From Brachypodium distachyon (taxonomy: Eukaryota; Streptophyta; Magnoliopsida; Poales; Poaceae), in contig NC_016132.3 in assembly GCF_000005505.3 (NCBI RefSeq), forward strand, positions 19,148,501-19,212,500: 64,000 bases of DNA, written 5' to 3'. Within the stretch, counting starts at the first letter, position 1. The number at the start of each line of letters is the position of its first letter. The translations under genes and the position numbers were made by a program. This document shows, in pieces, positions 45,111-57,936 of the stretch. The notes below the pieces were generated by a model. It did not search any database. It saw only the letters and a program-made list of their open reading frames with translations, and was not told where the DNA came from.

Positions 45111-47790
45111 CTCCGTGGAGAGTTTCCGGAGTTTCTGCTTCACGGGTGCCTTGTCGGGTCTTACGGCGAGTCGATGCTCCATGATATCACGCGAGACTCC
45201 TCCCATGTCGGAGGGGGACCAAGCGAAGAGGTCGGAGTTCTCCCGGAGCAGGTCGATGAGCTTCTTCTCGAGTTCGATCGAGAGGTCGGCTCCGATCTTC
45301 ATGATGCGCATGGCGTCGTTGTCGCAGACGCGTATCTCCTTAAGCTCTCCCTCGGGAAGAGGCTTAGGGATGTAGAGTTCCGGGTGATCGGGCTTGGACT
45401 CCCCTGCTCCCGAGAGCATGTGGATACTTCTGGACGCCTCTCCCTTCTCGGTGCACTTAGTCTCGTGGCGATATAGCATCTTCCTATCGGAGGATTGCTC
45501 ACCACGGACCGTGATCACGCCTTTTGGGCCCGGGATCTTCATGCATAGGAAGTTGTGGTGGACGGCAGCACAGAGGCAGTTTAGGGTTGTCCTGCCAAGG
45601 ATGGCGTTGAAGGAGGCCTCCATGTCCACCACGTCGAAGCGCACGAGCTCGGCGATGATTAGTGGCGTCTCTGAAGGTCGTGAGGAGCTCAATTTGGCCA
45701 AGCGGCTGGATGGACTTGCCTGGGACGAAACCGGTTAGGGGGTAAAGCGACGGTTGCAAAGAACCGTTCTTATATCCTCCTTACGGCCCCATCAGCTTCT
45801 TTAGCGTGCTTAGGTACAAGATGTCGGCGGAGCTTCCGCCGTCCACGAGTATTTTCGTGAGCTCGCGATTCGAGACGATGGCCGTCAGAAGAGGGCGTCG
45901 TCGTGTGGGAAGCGTATCCCCTTGGCGTCTTCTTCGGTGAAGGAAATGGGTACACTCGCCTACTTGGGTGGTGGTGTTGGAGTGAAGGTTCCAATGACGT
46001 TGACTTCGCGCGCATACTCCTTGCGTTGTCTCTTTGACCCCCGGCCTGTGGCGGAGCCCCCGAGTATTACCCCGACATGGTGAGCGGGTTCTTGAAACAG
46101 AAGGTTCTCTTCCTTGGGCGCAGGGTCGGCAATGATGACGCTGGCGGGGCGTGGGGCCTCAGGCGCCTTCTCGTCCTTGCGTTGGGCCTGCATTCATGCT
46201 TGGAACTCTTCACGAGCTATGATGAGGGTATTGCACTCCAAGGTGCTGTGGCTCGCCGAGTTGTGGATGACGCATCTTCCGGTGCCTTTCTCGGCGGGGC
46301 GAGGATGCTTCTTGGGCTGCCAAGTCCTTTTGGACGAGTTTTGCCCTTCGACGGCGAAGATCTTTCGAGCCTGGTCGCCGGGCGCCTTCTTCCCCCGCCT
46401 CATCTTCCTCTTGGAAGGTGGTGCAGACGCCTGGGGTTGATTCGACGAGGGAGTTCCTTCGGGCGCGCCGCACGGCGCGTCCTCCTTGGTGATGTCTCCA
46501 TCTTCGCCCCGAGCGTATTCTTACAAGATTCGGTAGAGCTCTTCGGTCGTCTTTAGAGGATTGCGACTTAGAGCGCGAGTCACTTCTCCTTGGAGAAGGC
46601 CTTACATGCAAGCGTCGATCACGGTCGTCGACGGTGGGTTGGCGATTTGGCTCCGGACCTTCGCAAAGCGATGGAAGAAGCTTCGGAGGGACTCTCCCGG
46701 CCTTTGTTTCACGACATAAAGCTCGTGAGCTTGCACGGGTTCCTTGAAATTTCCCTGAAAGTTGGCGATGAAGACTTCCTGGAGGTGCTCCCACGAATGC
46801 ACGGAATTCTTCCGCAGGTTATAAAACCAAGTTTGCGCCATTCCGGTGAGCGCGAGCGGAAAAAGGTTGCACATCTCGGTGGGGCCTCCACCTGCCACCC
46901 GTATGGCGGTGGAGTAGACGTCCAGGAATTGAAGAGGGTTGGATTCTCCGTCGTGTCGTATCGTCGGCGGCTTGAACCTTGGTGGGAAATCTGCGTCTTG
47001 GATTTCCCGCGTGAGCGGGGTACAAGATGGTCGGCCCTTCCGGTTTTTCCGGCGACGCGATCCTCCTTCATCGGGGTCGCTTTCGTCGCTAGAGGGGTCA
47101 CTCGGAGAGGGATCTCGGTGTCTTCTTGGGGGTCGGAGGGTCGGCGAGGATTTCTTTCACCGCCGGCGAGGGCTCCGGACTCCGCCACCTACTCGTTTCC
47201 GTGTACGCTGGGATCTCGATCTCCGCGGGGCGCGCCTTGAGGCGGAGCTTGGTTGCCACCTTGTTCGGCCCCGGCGAGGGGAACAAGGGGCGCTTGCTGG
47301 GCGCTCGCAAAGCGAGGTTGGTTCGGAGCGTGTGTGACTTGGAGAGCGCCATGCGGCGGAAGCCCCCAATACGGATGGTACCAAGGAGCTCCATTGGCGA
47401 TTGTGGCGAGCGCTAATGGAGGTAGTCCTGGGTTGGAGGGATCATAAGCCGGGACTCCTTGGTTTTCCGGCACGGATCCTCCCGAGGCCACATTGTTTCC
47501 TCTTGTAGGTTCCGAGGGCAAGGTGACCACCGGTCGCAAGGGAGGTGGCGCGAAGCCCATCGAACGAGGCATACCAAGTTCCGTGTCCCTTGCGGGGCGG
47601 TAACCACAAGCAGCTCGCCGATCCTTGCCACCACGTCGGTGAGGGTCGAAGGACCGCCCACGACGATTCCGAGTGCTTCGGCTCCTTCGGGGACGGCCGG
47701 GAGCGGGGGTGCGGCCACGACCTCCGTCGTGGCGCCCATGCTCGCAGCAAGTTGGACACCCGATGAAGTAGGCTTCGTCGGTGCCATCAA
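45012..47790 (-). pseudogene. gag and aspartic protease regions of the gypsy polyprotein, broken
   Basis: gag begins near 47785 (MAPTKPTSSGVQL), passes a Pro-rich region, and carries the retrotransposon gag domain at 46600-46900 (LALTGMAQTWFYNLRKNSVHSW, FVKQRPGESLRSFFHRF-like). The protease-like segment is near 45580-45700 (VDMEASFNAILGRTTLN). At least three frame changes and several stops occur. Confidence 0.8.
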
Positions 47791-47830
47791 ATCTTCAATT
47801 GCGGCGAGGGTTGCCCACGATCGGCACCAC

Positions 47831-48647
47831 TGTTGTTGTTCTAGAAAACAACAGGAGTACGGGATGCCAATGCACGATGGCACGAATGCGAGAACAAGGT
47901 GTAGGGGGTGTATGCTGGCCTTATAGCGAAGGTCGCCGTACACTTGGAACAAGTTGACACGTCGATATTTTTTTGAATAGGTTCGGTCGATCCTGCGGGT
48001 ACAACTTAGTCCTATGTTAGGAGAGGCTTCGAGGGGGTCGTTAGCCAAGCGCTTGGACCGAACTCGTCTTCCCAAGTCACCTATAGCGAGAGATCTCTAG
48101 GGACCGCCTCGGACATGAGCCGAACTTGTCTTCCCATGTAGCGAGGTTGGGATACCCTCGAGACTCTAACCCGATCCCTCTACTTCGAGTCGAGGTCGTA
48201 CTAGACGGCCCGGAACCTCGAAACTAGGCTTCCCAAGTTGCGTCCCCGAGGTCGAGTCGAGACTAGGCTCGACCCAAGCACTCGAGAGCGGGCTCCTTGA
48301 ATTGCTCTAGCCCTCTCCCCTTTGATATTATTCCAATGGAGTGTGTATGATACATGCCCCCATGAGGGGGTATTTATAGCGTAAGGGTCCATGACAAAAG
48401 ACCATGGCTACTCTTGAGGGAGAGGAAAAGTGAGGGTAAGGTGGTAAATTTGCTCCTAGAGCTTTGTTGGCCCTTACTCTAACTCCTTTGACCATGGCTT
48501 GGAGGGCTTGACCCTTTGACTTCTTTGACCGACGCCTAGTTAGCATGGCTATGCCTTGTTGGCGATTTGACCGGTCTCCGGGATTCGTTGACTTAGTCGT
48601 CGCCATGTAGGATCGCGGCCCGGCCCATGTAAAGATTTTATTATATT

Positions 48648-48653
<6 letters not shown>
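47831..48653 (-). repeat. 5' LTR of the gypsy element
   Basis: 823 bp, partner of 35211-36030. The inner edge (GGCACCAC then TGTTGTTG) is sharp. The outer edge runs into a CAA microsatellite derived from the terminal CAACA. Confidence 0.93.

Positions 48654-48702
<49 letters not shown>
48649..48702. repeat. (CAA)n microsatellite at the outer LTR edge
   Basis: About 18 perfect CAA units follow the LTR end ATTACAACA without a break and stop at AATAAACTCC. Confidence 0.95.
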
Positions 48703-48703
<1 letters not shown>

Positions 48704-51543
48704 AAACTCCATAATTTTCATAATGTAAGACAAATTAGGTTCTGTTAAGACAAGACTTTGAGTAAATATTACTTTGTTAATATCTGGTTTATTTGACGCA
48801 AAATTGATATCAATAGAGCTCTTTTCATGCTGACAATGTCATATAAACCACATATTAATTGATTAACTCTTGATCAAAACCTTATCTTAATGAAACCCAA
48901 TACACCTCATATCATGAAAAGAACGTACTAATAATCTAGGACATGTTTATTTGGTTGGTATATAATGTTGGCAACAATTGCCACATTTTTTTGTGTATAA
49001 AAATGATTGAAGCTCCTGGCGAGGGCAAATATATGTGCATGAAATGATTGAAATGTAATATATGTTGACATTTCACATTCACACTCTTACTTTGTGTGGC
49101 TTACTCTAAAAAGACATCCATTTGTTTTGAAACGGGGAGAATTTCACACAATTTAATCATGTTACTCAAAATTAAATTCCAAAATAAAAAATCAGCAGTC
49201 ATGGCAGCACGATCTGTTAATTAATTAGGCTTAGGCTTTACGCTTGTCCTTTCGGCCTTGCTAGCTTCTACGCACCCTATAGCCTCAGCCTGCCATCACC
49301 ACTGGAGCCATTCGATTCGAGCAGTGCAGATCTGCGTAGGAAATGCATGCAATCGTGGCCATGCGGCAAAGCCATATAGATAAGATTTTTGGGTACGAGG
49401 CTACGAGCTACCTACGAGTTGGGATCAATGATCATCGTCTCCATTATTAAGACTAGACCTCTCCAGTGTTAGTGGGGCGCCATGATGTACGTACGTGCAT
49501 TCCAAATGAATGATGGTGACAGTCTTGAGTTTTAATTATAAAATGTTTCCCCAAGGGAGATCTAGAGAGGGTAACAGAAAAAGGTCTCTGCGAAGGTATT
49601 CAGCTCTTCTACAAAGAAACTCAACTATGTCAATTAACAAAAATTAAAAAAATCTAAGATCATTATTATTTTCCATCAGTTTGGACTTTTGGTGGAGATA
49701 GCTAGCAGATGCAATTCAATGATCGCCACTCACCACGGAGGATCCCTGCATTTGTCTCGTTTTAGACCAACCATCAAATCTTAAGTCAAATTTTGAGAAA
49801 AATGTGTCTCCCTCCTATTCTAAATTGTTGCCGAAATATCACATGTATCTAAACGTTTTTTAATAATAGATGCATCTATACCTGAACAAATTTGATCAAG
49901 AATTTAGTATCACAGTAAGTACCAAATTTCTAGAACTAAGGACTTACATACGGAGCCCCAAGAAGAAATGAAAAGAAAAGACACGGCTGATTTGCTGCTG
50001 TCCCAGATTTGCACTTTCAAGCAGCAGCAACCAACTGTTGTAGCACTGGGGTGGTATAGTACTGTTTTAGCTGTCACACAGGGCAGGACAATGACCTCCT
50101 GGGGAAAACAGGCAGCTGCTTTGCTGTCACTGGTGTCGCATATCTCTGAAAAGGCAGAAATGATAGCTCGCGTTTTCCAATTCCTTATTTCTTAAAGCGA
50201 CCTTAAGATGGGACCCATCTGATCTGCTATAGCAAAACAAAAGACCCACAATGTTTAAAGGCGACTGGGCCTTAAGCTAGACCCCACATGTCAGTTTTTT
50301 TCTTTTCTCCTAACTGCTTCTACCTTTCCTCACGCGACCGAAATCCCTAGTATCCCCTTCTGTCTCTCAAATCTCATGATTTCTCAAATCCACTAGCGAT
50401 GGATCTGGTTCCTCAAATCCTACCACCGATGGCCTCGATTTGTCGGATCGCAGAGCAGAAATCCAACATGGCGGAGGCTCCAGCGTGGCCATCGACGTCG
50501 CCCCCGACGAGCGCCCGGCGTGGAGTGCGCTGATCATCAGCGAGCTCGCCATGCTTCCTGTTCTCCACCTCAGGCGCTCCCTTCATTGCTTCTGATTCGA
50601 CTGCGCCGGCGACTTGGCTGAGCCGGAGGAGCACGTCCTCACGCTCGCATCATGCGCCTGCAGCGGCGACACAGGGAGGCAAGATCCACGAAAACTTGGC
50701 CGTTGGGATCGTGAGTCCCGCAGTAGTTGTGTCTTATTGCTTCTGCACGCCGGTGCTGCTGGTGCCCTCCCCACGGCGGCGCGTCTCCGAACGCGCGGCA
50801 AAGAAACTGCTCTGCCTCAAGGTGCAGCGCTGTGTAAAGTGGAGAGAGAAAGAATTGATTTCTATTCCTTGAGGCCGAGCCATAGCGGTAAGGGCGACCT
50901 CAAAGTTTTTCCGCCTGTGGTCGACTTCCGCAATGTGTAAAGTTAGCTGAGGTCGACCATAGTGGCCTTATGGTCGGTTTTATTTTCACATTGGAGCTGC
51001 CCTTATTGTAACGCTATTTTGGGCACAGGTGGGCGGTAAGGTCTCTTGAATTTCCGACGGCTATCCGCTCCAAATATATACACACTATATCAAATTTGGG
51101 AGCAAGCATGTTTACAAGTTCTTAGGTTTATTGTACTAATAGTGCTTTTTTGCAATTTATATATTGCTTTGAAACTTATATTCTGATTAATATTGCTTTA
51201 GAAATTGATGATATCATGTTATAACTGAATCGACAGCTCTTGCCTCCAGCAAAGAATTTCACAGCCAGAAGTAGCATAGGAAACATGTAGTGGTTTCATG
51301 CCTAAAATGGCATATCATTGACGCATAACTGGCACAGTACAGTACAGTGACACTTTTTCTTTTGTGAATACAATGATACCAAATTAATCAGTTTTCGTAG
51401 CATTCATAAGAACATGCCTGCCAGTCCAACTATGGAGTTCTGTCTATACGAGCTAAATCACAATAGAGTCAGCCCATGTCAAATTGAAAGAAATAAAAGC
51501 GCTCACGTGCCAGGTTATTTTGGTGCACTTCTATCGTCAAAAC
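48703..51543. other. Intergenic region downstream of the gypsy element
   Basis: AT-rich DNA with one degenerate MITE (entered separately) and a GC-richer patch at 50430-50830 with short ORFs on both strands but no domain I recognise. The right end is the 3' flank of the b5 reductase gene. Confidence 0.5.
49807..49918. mobile_element. Degenerate Stowaway-like MITE
   Basis: CTCCCTCCTATTCTAAATTG at the left and AGAATTTAGTATCACAGTA at the right. It is close in sequence to the copy at 28645-28757, with the right terminus eroded. Confidence 0.6.
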
Positions 51544-54500
51544 TTAGAACTGGAACTGCATTTCCTTAGTGTAGCCAATGTCGTCTAGGTGTGCAGCCAT
51601 GGCTTTGTTCATTGGAGGAGGTCCACATCTCAATATCTGAAACGAAAAGTTACAGAGTGTCAAACTAGTGCCTTGGTCACTAGATGAGAAACATTTACGC
51701 TTTGACAGAGAACAAATTATGGTTCCAAGTTCACCGAAGACCCAGGACTTACCTGAATGTCGGCTGCAGGCGCTGGACAGTGAGTCTGGATCATATCCTT
51801 GGATACAAACCCAACACCACCATGCCAGACTTCGGGTGGCTGCACATGGAAAACAACGCCCGTGATGTAAGTTATATGCTAGGAGCCTCAACATACTGTA
51901 ATGAGGATTGCAGTAATCATAGTACCTAAAAGTTTAGGCTAGCAAAACATAAAAGTTTGCTACAGGTCACAAGACAAAGTACTAAACATCAGGACAGAAT
52001 ATAAACCTGATTCAAGACATAGTAGATCTTGAAGCGATCGGTATAGTTTTTAGCCAGATTGTCCAGTTCTTCCTGCATGAATTGAAGAAAGAAGTGAACT
52101 TCAGCAGTTCAATTACATTTACCGCAGTAAGCTGCATCATCGTAACAAAGTCATACTGTAAGCCTAACGGACCAAAAGCATATATGAAGCGTTAGTCTAA
52201 CCTGACCTTTTCCTTGTACTGGTATAAGTAGTACAGAATTGCTATAAGAAACATAATAAAATAACGCTTGGCTAGATTTCATGGCCGGACCTCTTTACAA
52301 ATCATTTATCATTAAGAAAGAGGGTTGCTACCAAGAAAAGCTCCAGAAAAGGCATGTATGAAATTCCAGCAACAATATACAAATTGAAAATGGAGATCCT
52401 CTATGTCAGGTTTCTGTAATTTGCGACACAATCTGTAATAAAAATGCTACACCAAAATTCTTCCATTTTCAAGGAGCAGATACACTAGGATTCTACATCT
52501 AGGTTTCACTAAGAGCTATTAAAATTTGAACCAATTTTGTATGACAAAAATGTTAATTGTCAGAAGAGAACTGCAGAAGGTTTGCCAACAAAATCATACC
52601 TGCAGAAGAATGTCATCATATGTGACATTAGCATAGATTAAGTGAATTTTTGTATTGTCATTTGGGTTTTCAAGAATTGCCCTTGTGACCTACAATAAGA
52701 TAGCAAAATGCATTGCTCAGTACTAACCGAATATTTCAAATATTAACAGCCATCAAAGAATTTTTTGACCATCTATTACTTGGAACATTGGAGTAATTCC
52801 TGATCCTCCGGCTAACATTCCAAATGCTCTCACTTGCCCAGGTTGGTACTTGAAACGGCCCTACATTAAGACACAAATTCATTTAACCACCACACTGAAA
52901 GGTCAACATGCATAGCATTGCGAATTCACATTTATCACAAGCAAACTTATGCACTATGCTGTTTATTATGTTTCAGGGATTCTACAAATACAATTCAGAA
53001 AAGTACCACGAAAATGGCCAAATGCAGCAGATTCTACATGAATCAATGACGAACTACTTTTAACAGACATACCTTGGGTCCCTTCACAGACAAATAGTCA
53101 CCAACTTTCATCTCACGAAAATGATGAGACATTCTTCCTTGGGGATACATCTTGAGTGAGAAAGAAAAAATAAAAATAAGAAGAAAGTTAACATTTCACA
53201 ACACTATTGATATACAAACTAAAGATATCGAGACAAAGTAACATGACAATAAAATAAAGGTAACATGTCTACCAAAATTTACCTTAATAACAAGCTCAAA
53301 GTATCCAATGTCAGAATCCAGTGTAGTTGGAGTATAAGGCTTGATTACTTCCTCGCCAGTAGCATCCTTCCCTCTGCAACCAGGTAACATAAAATAGAAA
53401 CCAATGGAATTAAAAATAATAATCACCTGGATCCTTGAACCAAAAAGAATGAGCATTCAACTTAACGCCATGACTTGTAAATCGGGACACGACCAGGAAG
53501 TGCCCAAACCTGCAGCTTATATGTTGGCCAATTGGAAGTCCCAACACAGAAGTAGGTGTCGGGAGAGCGAACTTGAACTTGGCCACATTATGACTGATCT
53601 GCCTCTTCTGCACAAGTTTAAACTCCTTGAAGTTCTCAGCATCCAAGCAGCCTAAGGGAACAAATAATAGCACACCTATTTATAATTTATCCAGAAGCTT
53701 CAAAAGGAGTAATCTTGCTTGAAGTACAGAAAATTATCTATCCAGAGGACAGAAACAGTTTAAAAATGCTCTAGAATCTGCAAAAGCATGTGAACTGAGG
53801 TCTAATCATACTGCAACTTTGGATGCTCAATCTTGTCTTTCACAGGGCTAAGATAGAGAGATATTCAGGCTTCAAGAACTGGAAAGATAGCTTTAGGTAG
53901 TGTTCCTTTTCTTTCACCTTTTGCTTTTTGCACATCTTCTCTAGGTACAGTTAACTTTCTTTTGGTTAATATAATAATAAAACTCCTTGCAGTAGGTTAA
54001 AACCTACTTCTTTACCCAAAAAAAAAAACTTTGAATGATGAGTTAACATGTAGTCGCTGGTGAATTTTTAACTTCGATGGCCCTGGGAGTTCAAAGGCAT
54101 TAAGTTATCTGTAACTAACAACCTAGGATGACCAAGTTTCTTTATTTTATTAATTTAGGATTGAGAAAAAGTGGTCTTTCTATGATCCATATCTTAATCT
54201 TAATTGATTCTTATTATAGTATATTGGTATATGAATATCCTCTATACATATGAAACAATATCCACCTGAAATCATATGAGTTGATCCTATCTTTGTTTGC
54301 CTAATTGTCACTCACAATTCAAACATTCAGTTCATCCTACCCCCCAAAAGACACAATCTCGCGGGACATGTCGCAGAAGCTCCAAGGCCCAAACCAAGAT
54401 GCCATCAACCCGCGACATTTTCTAAAGAGATACACTCCGCTAGCCGTGAGCAGAGCATCCTACTAATCACTGTACAAAGACGAGACGGAACCAGAGAGAG

Positions 54501-54660
54501 CTTGAACACGCACGGCAAGTGCACGGGTTGCGTGCGTGCGTGGCGTACCCTTGGGTTTCTTGGCGCGGAGGAGGAGGAAGGCGGCGCCGGCGGCCACGGC
54601 GACGACGGCGATAGCGACGGCCACCGTGGTCTCCTTGCTCTGACCCTGCAGGAACTCCAT
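51544..54660 (-). CDS. CBR1: NADH-cytochrome b5 reductase (CBR1 type), 9 exons
   Basis: Exons in transcript order: 54660-54549, 53651-53510, 53373-53283, 53150-53073, 52860-52780, 52689-52600, 52072-52007, 51839-51753, 51636-51544, giving 279 aa, the usual CBR1 length. The N-terminus has one membrane anchor ([21 protein letters not shown]). The FAD-binding domain follows ([42 protein letters not shown]). The NADH domain has [47 protein letters not shown] and [10 protein letters not shown], ending in QFQF. The enzyme passes electrons from NADH to cytochrome b5 at the ER and supports fatty-acid desaturation and sterol and other oxidations. All cofactor motifs are intact and every intron is GT-AG. 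The start is the only ATG that places the anchor at the N-terminus. Confidence 0.95.
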
Positions 54661-54948
54661 CCTCGGGGCTGTCTGGCTGTCTGGCGAGGAGAGAGGGAGA
54701 AAGATCCGCGTGGGTCTGGGTTAGGTTTGGTGCGCGGGGTTAAGTAGGGTGGTGCGACGAGGTTGGGGACTGGAGTAGGTGGGGAAGGAGACGGCGACGG
54801 CGAGGTCAGGTGGAGAAGAAGGGGAGTTTGGTTGGTTGGATGGATGGGTGGTTGGTCCATTTGTCGCCCGTGCTCCAGTCTCCACCGTCCAGATCTGAAT
54901 CGGACGGTGGCAGATAAACACCAGCATAGCATGCGTGTCCGGTACATA
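54661..54948. other. Promoter and 5' UTR of the cytochrome b5 reductase gene
   Basis: GC-rich sequence directly upstream of the ATG. No other feature is seen. Confidence 0.5.
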
Positions 54949-55118
54949 GGGTGTGTTTGGTTTGCTACCAAAACATACCAAAGTCAATTTTTTGGTCATT
55001 CATCAAAATTTGGTGTTTGTTTGGACGGTGACCAAATATTTGGCTAGCCAAGGTCACATAGCCAACTTTAGTTCAAGTTTTTGGCCAAAGTAGGGCAACT
55101 TTGGGATCAAACCAAACA
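54949..55118. mobile_element. MITE with GGGTGTGTTTGGTTT terminus
   Basis: GGGTGTGTTTGGTTTGCTACC at the left is answered by AAACCAAACA at the right. The interior has inverted TTGGTCA/TGACCAA motifs. It resembles the better preserved element at 61463-61709. Confidence 0.6.
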
Positions 55119-55400
55119 GCTCTATATTTCAGTGTTCTTCACTTAGACTGTATTGTATCAAATCTTGTCGCAATTCCGGCCGGAGTGAGTAATATCTTTA
55201 TCTGCAATGTTAAATAAGTATAATATAAAAATATATGTGATGACGGATTTAGTAAAACTAATTTGGAGTTTTAGATGTTTATAGGTTTTTATATAAATTA
55301 TTTAAATCAAATTTTAAACAGTTTGACTTAGGACAAAGCTAAAACATCTCTTGTTTATAAGAAAAAAAGAGTAGATCATGGTTGCTAAAAAAAAGTTGTA

Positions 55401-55770
55401 CTCACTCCTTTCCTAAATGTAAGTTGTTCTAACTTGTGTTCTAAGTCAAAATTGTTAAACTTTGACCAAGTTTATAATAAAATACCTCTGTCACATATTA
55501 AGTGTCGTAATATTATTGTATTCAGACGTACTTTAGAATATATAAACACGTTCATCTTTAACAAATTTGAATCACATAATATGGGATGGAGGGAGTATAC
55601 CAACATCCACAACTCTAAATTAGTTTTATTAAATTCATCATGATATATATTTCATGTTATACTTACTTGAAATTCTACATGTTAATTCATTTTTGTATAA
55701 ACTTGATCAAACTTTTAAAAATATGATTTGTGAGAAAGTTATAACTTTTTACATTTAGAAATGATGAGTA
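55401..55770. mobile_element. Nested Stowaway-like MITEs
   Basis: The outer element has CTCACTCCTTTCCTAAATGTAAG at the left and CATTTAGAAATGATGAG at the right. Inside it, at about 55489-55600, a second element runs from CTCTGTCACATATTAAGTG to CATAATATGGGATGGAGGGAG. Confidence 0.7.
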
Positions 55771-57090
55771 AATTACAAGGGGCTTCAGATCAAGCTCACG
55801 CGCAAAGACGTGAATTTATGAAAGATCGTCGATGGACCTACCCGCAGAAGCATGAAAGTGGCCCGCAATACCGTAAAAGATAATAGGCCAGACAACGTGC
55901 CACGCCCACGCGCGGCCAGAGTCCGGCGCGTATGGGCCTGAAATTGCCAATGTACAATCACCATGTGCTAGTCCAGTTCCGTTTTCTCTCCGACGGCCCA
56001 GGACGCTGATGCCATGCTGACGCCAGCGCCTGCGCAATCTCCTAAAATAATCTTGCGTATCAAACAAAGTCCAAAGCGACGATACTTCACCGTTAAGTCC
56101 GCTCCACACAGCGATTAATTAGTAAAAAAGAGTCATATATACTGATTGCAGTTCACGGACTACTCAGTTCACGCCGTTGATTAATTTGACCTGGCCAAGT
56201 GGCCAAAATATATAATAATAATAACCAAAAAAATGATGGAAGAAGCAAAGTGGAAATCACATTTTTTTTCACCGTTGATGTCAATATTTTCCTAAAAAGG
56301 TTTTGTACCTGACCATGTGCCGCTGAGTGTTTTTTTAGTTGTTGTATAGCGACATACAAGCGACAGTTGGATAACCACCACTACGGAAATGCATGCGCTA
56401 CCTGACCTCATGCGTCATGCTATTTGGTTGGCCTACCAATTATTGTTGGAAATTTGTTCCAGAACTGCATGCTGGGAACAAATACGGCATCACTCGGTTG
56501 GTTCTTTTTTGAAGTAATTGCTTTCGCGAAAAGAGGGAAGAGAACTCCTATGATTGTCATATTTGCTACGTAGGTACTACTCCGTAGGGGTTTGTTCATG
56601 TACCAAAAAGTATTAAACGAATAGAGGTATGACGCGGAGAGTCCGAAGAAAAGTCTGACAGAGTTTGGCTAGCAAGAGTTCTTACCTCTCAATCTCGGAA
56701 AGAAAACGAGCACGAGAGGTTGGCACACCGACAAAATCAGGCAGAACCGGAGTACCGGACATCATTAGACTTAGTTTACAGGTGGTCTGCTTTGGATGGA
56801 TGACAAGGATGTCTTATCAGCCAAACCCCAATCTACAGCTGCTTAAATCTTCTAAAAGATCAGAAACTTTGTATGCTTACAAGTCAGAGCACATTTTATT
56901 GGTTGTATCCTAGTAAAAAAAAAAGAAACTTTGTTGGAAATTTGCGCCTGGAGCATAAAAAATTGCTCTAAATATAGGGGACGATAACCACTAGGAGTAA
57001 AATATCCATGCAGCAGTCAAGCTAGCCTGCGCTCTGTAACTTCTTGTTCTTCTTTGGCCGAAGCAAACAAGGACAAGAGGGCCGCCTCAG
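55771..57090. other. Intergenic region upstream of the RING gene
   Basis: No gene was recognised; short minus-strand ORFs lack domains. The right end grades into the RING gene promoter. Confidence 0.5.
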
Positions 57091-57141
57091 TCCAATCCGA
57101 TCCAATCCAATCCAATCCAATCCACGAGGAAAACCCCAAAG
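57091..57141 (+). promoter_or_regulatory. CCAAT-repeat leader and probable first non-coding exon of the RING gene
   Basis: CCAAT occurs about five times between 57091 and 57123. A donor-like AAAG-GTTAGCC follows at about 57141, and an acceptor TTTGCAG lies at about 57886 before the coding exon, suggesting a 5' UTR intron of roughly 740 bp. This is inferred. Confidence 0.45.
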
Positions 57142-57936
57142 GTTAGCCACTTCTTCACGCGATGAAATTTCTTCCCTGTTTCCTTCTCCTTGGTTGCGAA
57201 CGAAAGATTGATTTTTCGGGGACTAATTCGTCCCGTCCCGGGTTCTACATGGAGTCGGTTTCCGTCGCCCCCCAGGATAATATCTTTGCTATTATCTGTG
57301 TAAAGCGACCGGTTTGTTGATTCGGGGGTTTTATGCGTAGGATTTATTTGGGTTGGGATCGAAGACGAGTTCTGCCACTAAATTATTTGCAGGCAATGTT
57401 GTGAATCTTGCGCGGTGCCCGGAATTAGTTTCTTGTTGTGGTTCTTATTATGGGGGAATAGTATCTTGTTCCGCGAAGAATGGAATCCGCACCTGATTCA
57501 TGAACTAAGAATCTTGGCTCTTGATCTCTGCCTCCCGCTTCTCGGAGATCTCAGTATCGCCTCACCTCCAAGTGGGTCTCCTCCTGAGGACAGCTTGCCA
57601 CTCCTGTTCGGCTGTTCCTAAAGAACCAAAAAAGAAGAAGGATTAACTTCGTATTTGATGCAAAACTAGCTTTGTTCTTGTCCTTGTTCTTGTTCGTGAT
57701 GCTGATTTCTTGGAAGATCTGTATGCTTGCCATTGCGATGTGAATAGTGTTTATCCTGCTCCACTTATTGATAAATTGTTCCTGAGATGCTGTACTTATT
57801 CTCATAGATGGTAAATTGTACCCTCTGGTTGTTTGCTTGGGGATCTATACAGCCTTTAACATGGTGCCCTACTGCCCTGTTTGCAGATTTGCCTTTGAAC
57901 CATATACTAGGCTTGATCAACGGAAGGATTTGCGAG

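Larger units (their letters stand above)
35211..48653 (-). mobile_element. Tat-lineage Ty3/gypsy LTR retrotransposon with an antisense ORF
   Basis: The element is 13.4 kb with LTRs at 35211-36030 and 47831-48653. gag-pol reads on the minus strand, so the right LTR is the 5' LTR. Order on that strand: gag, protease, reverse transcriptase, RNase H, a second RNase H-like domain, integrase, then a long 3' region with a plus-strand ORF. The second RNase H and extra 3' region are marks of the Tat/RIRE2 branch. A primer-binding-site-like sequence (TGGTGCCGATCGTGGGCA on the minus strand, next to 47831) adjoins the 5' LTR, and a purine-rich CTCAAGGGGC adjoins the 3' LTR at 36031. By eye the LTRs differ at about 19 positions in the first 330 bp, so the insertion is not recent. 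Several stops and frameshifts in gag-pol mark it as inactive. Confidence 0.92.

Noticed and set aside
50367..50940. Possible small gene in a GC-richer patch
   Set aside because: ORFs of 60-108 aa on both strands lack domains and agreed start or splice signals.
57808..57936. N-terminal extension of the RING protein (43 residues)
   Set aside because: It crosses a strong acceptor (TTTGCAG near 57886) and is unlike the family. The start at 57937 places the zinc ribbon correctly.
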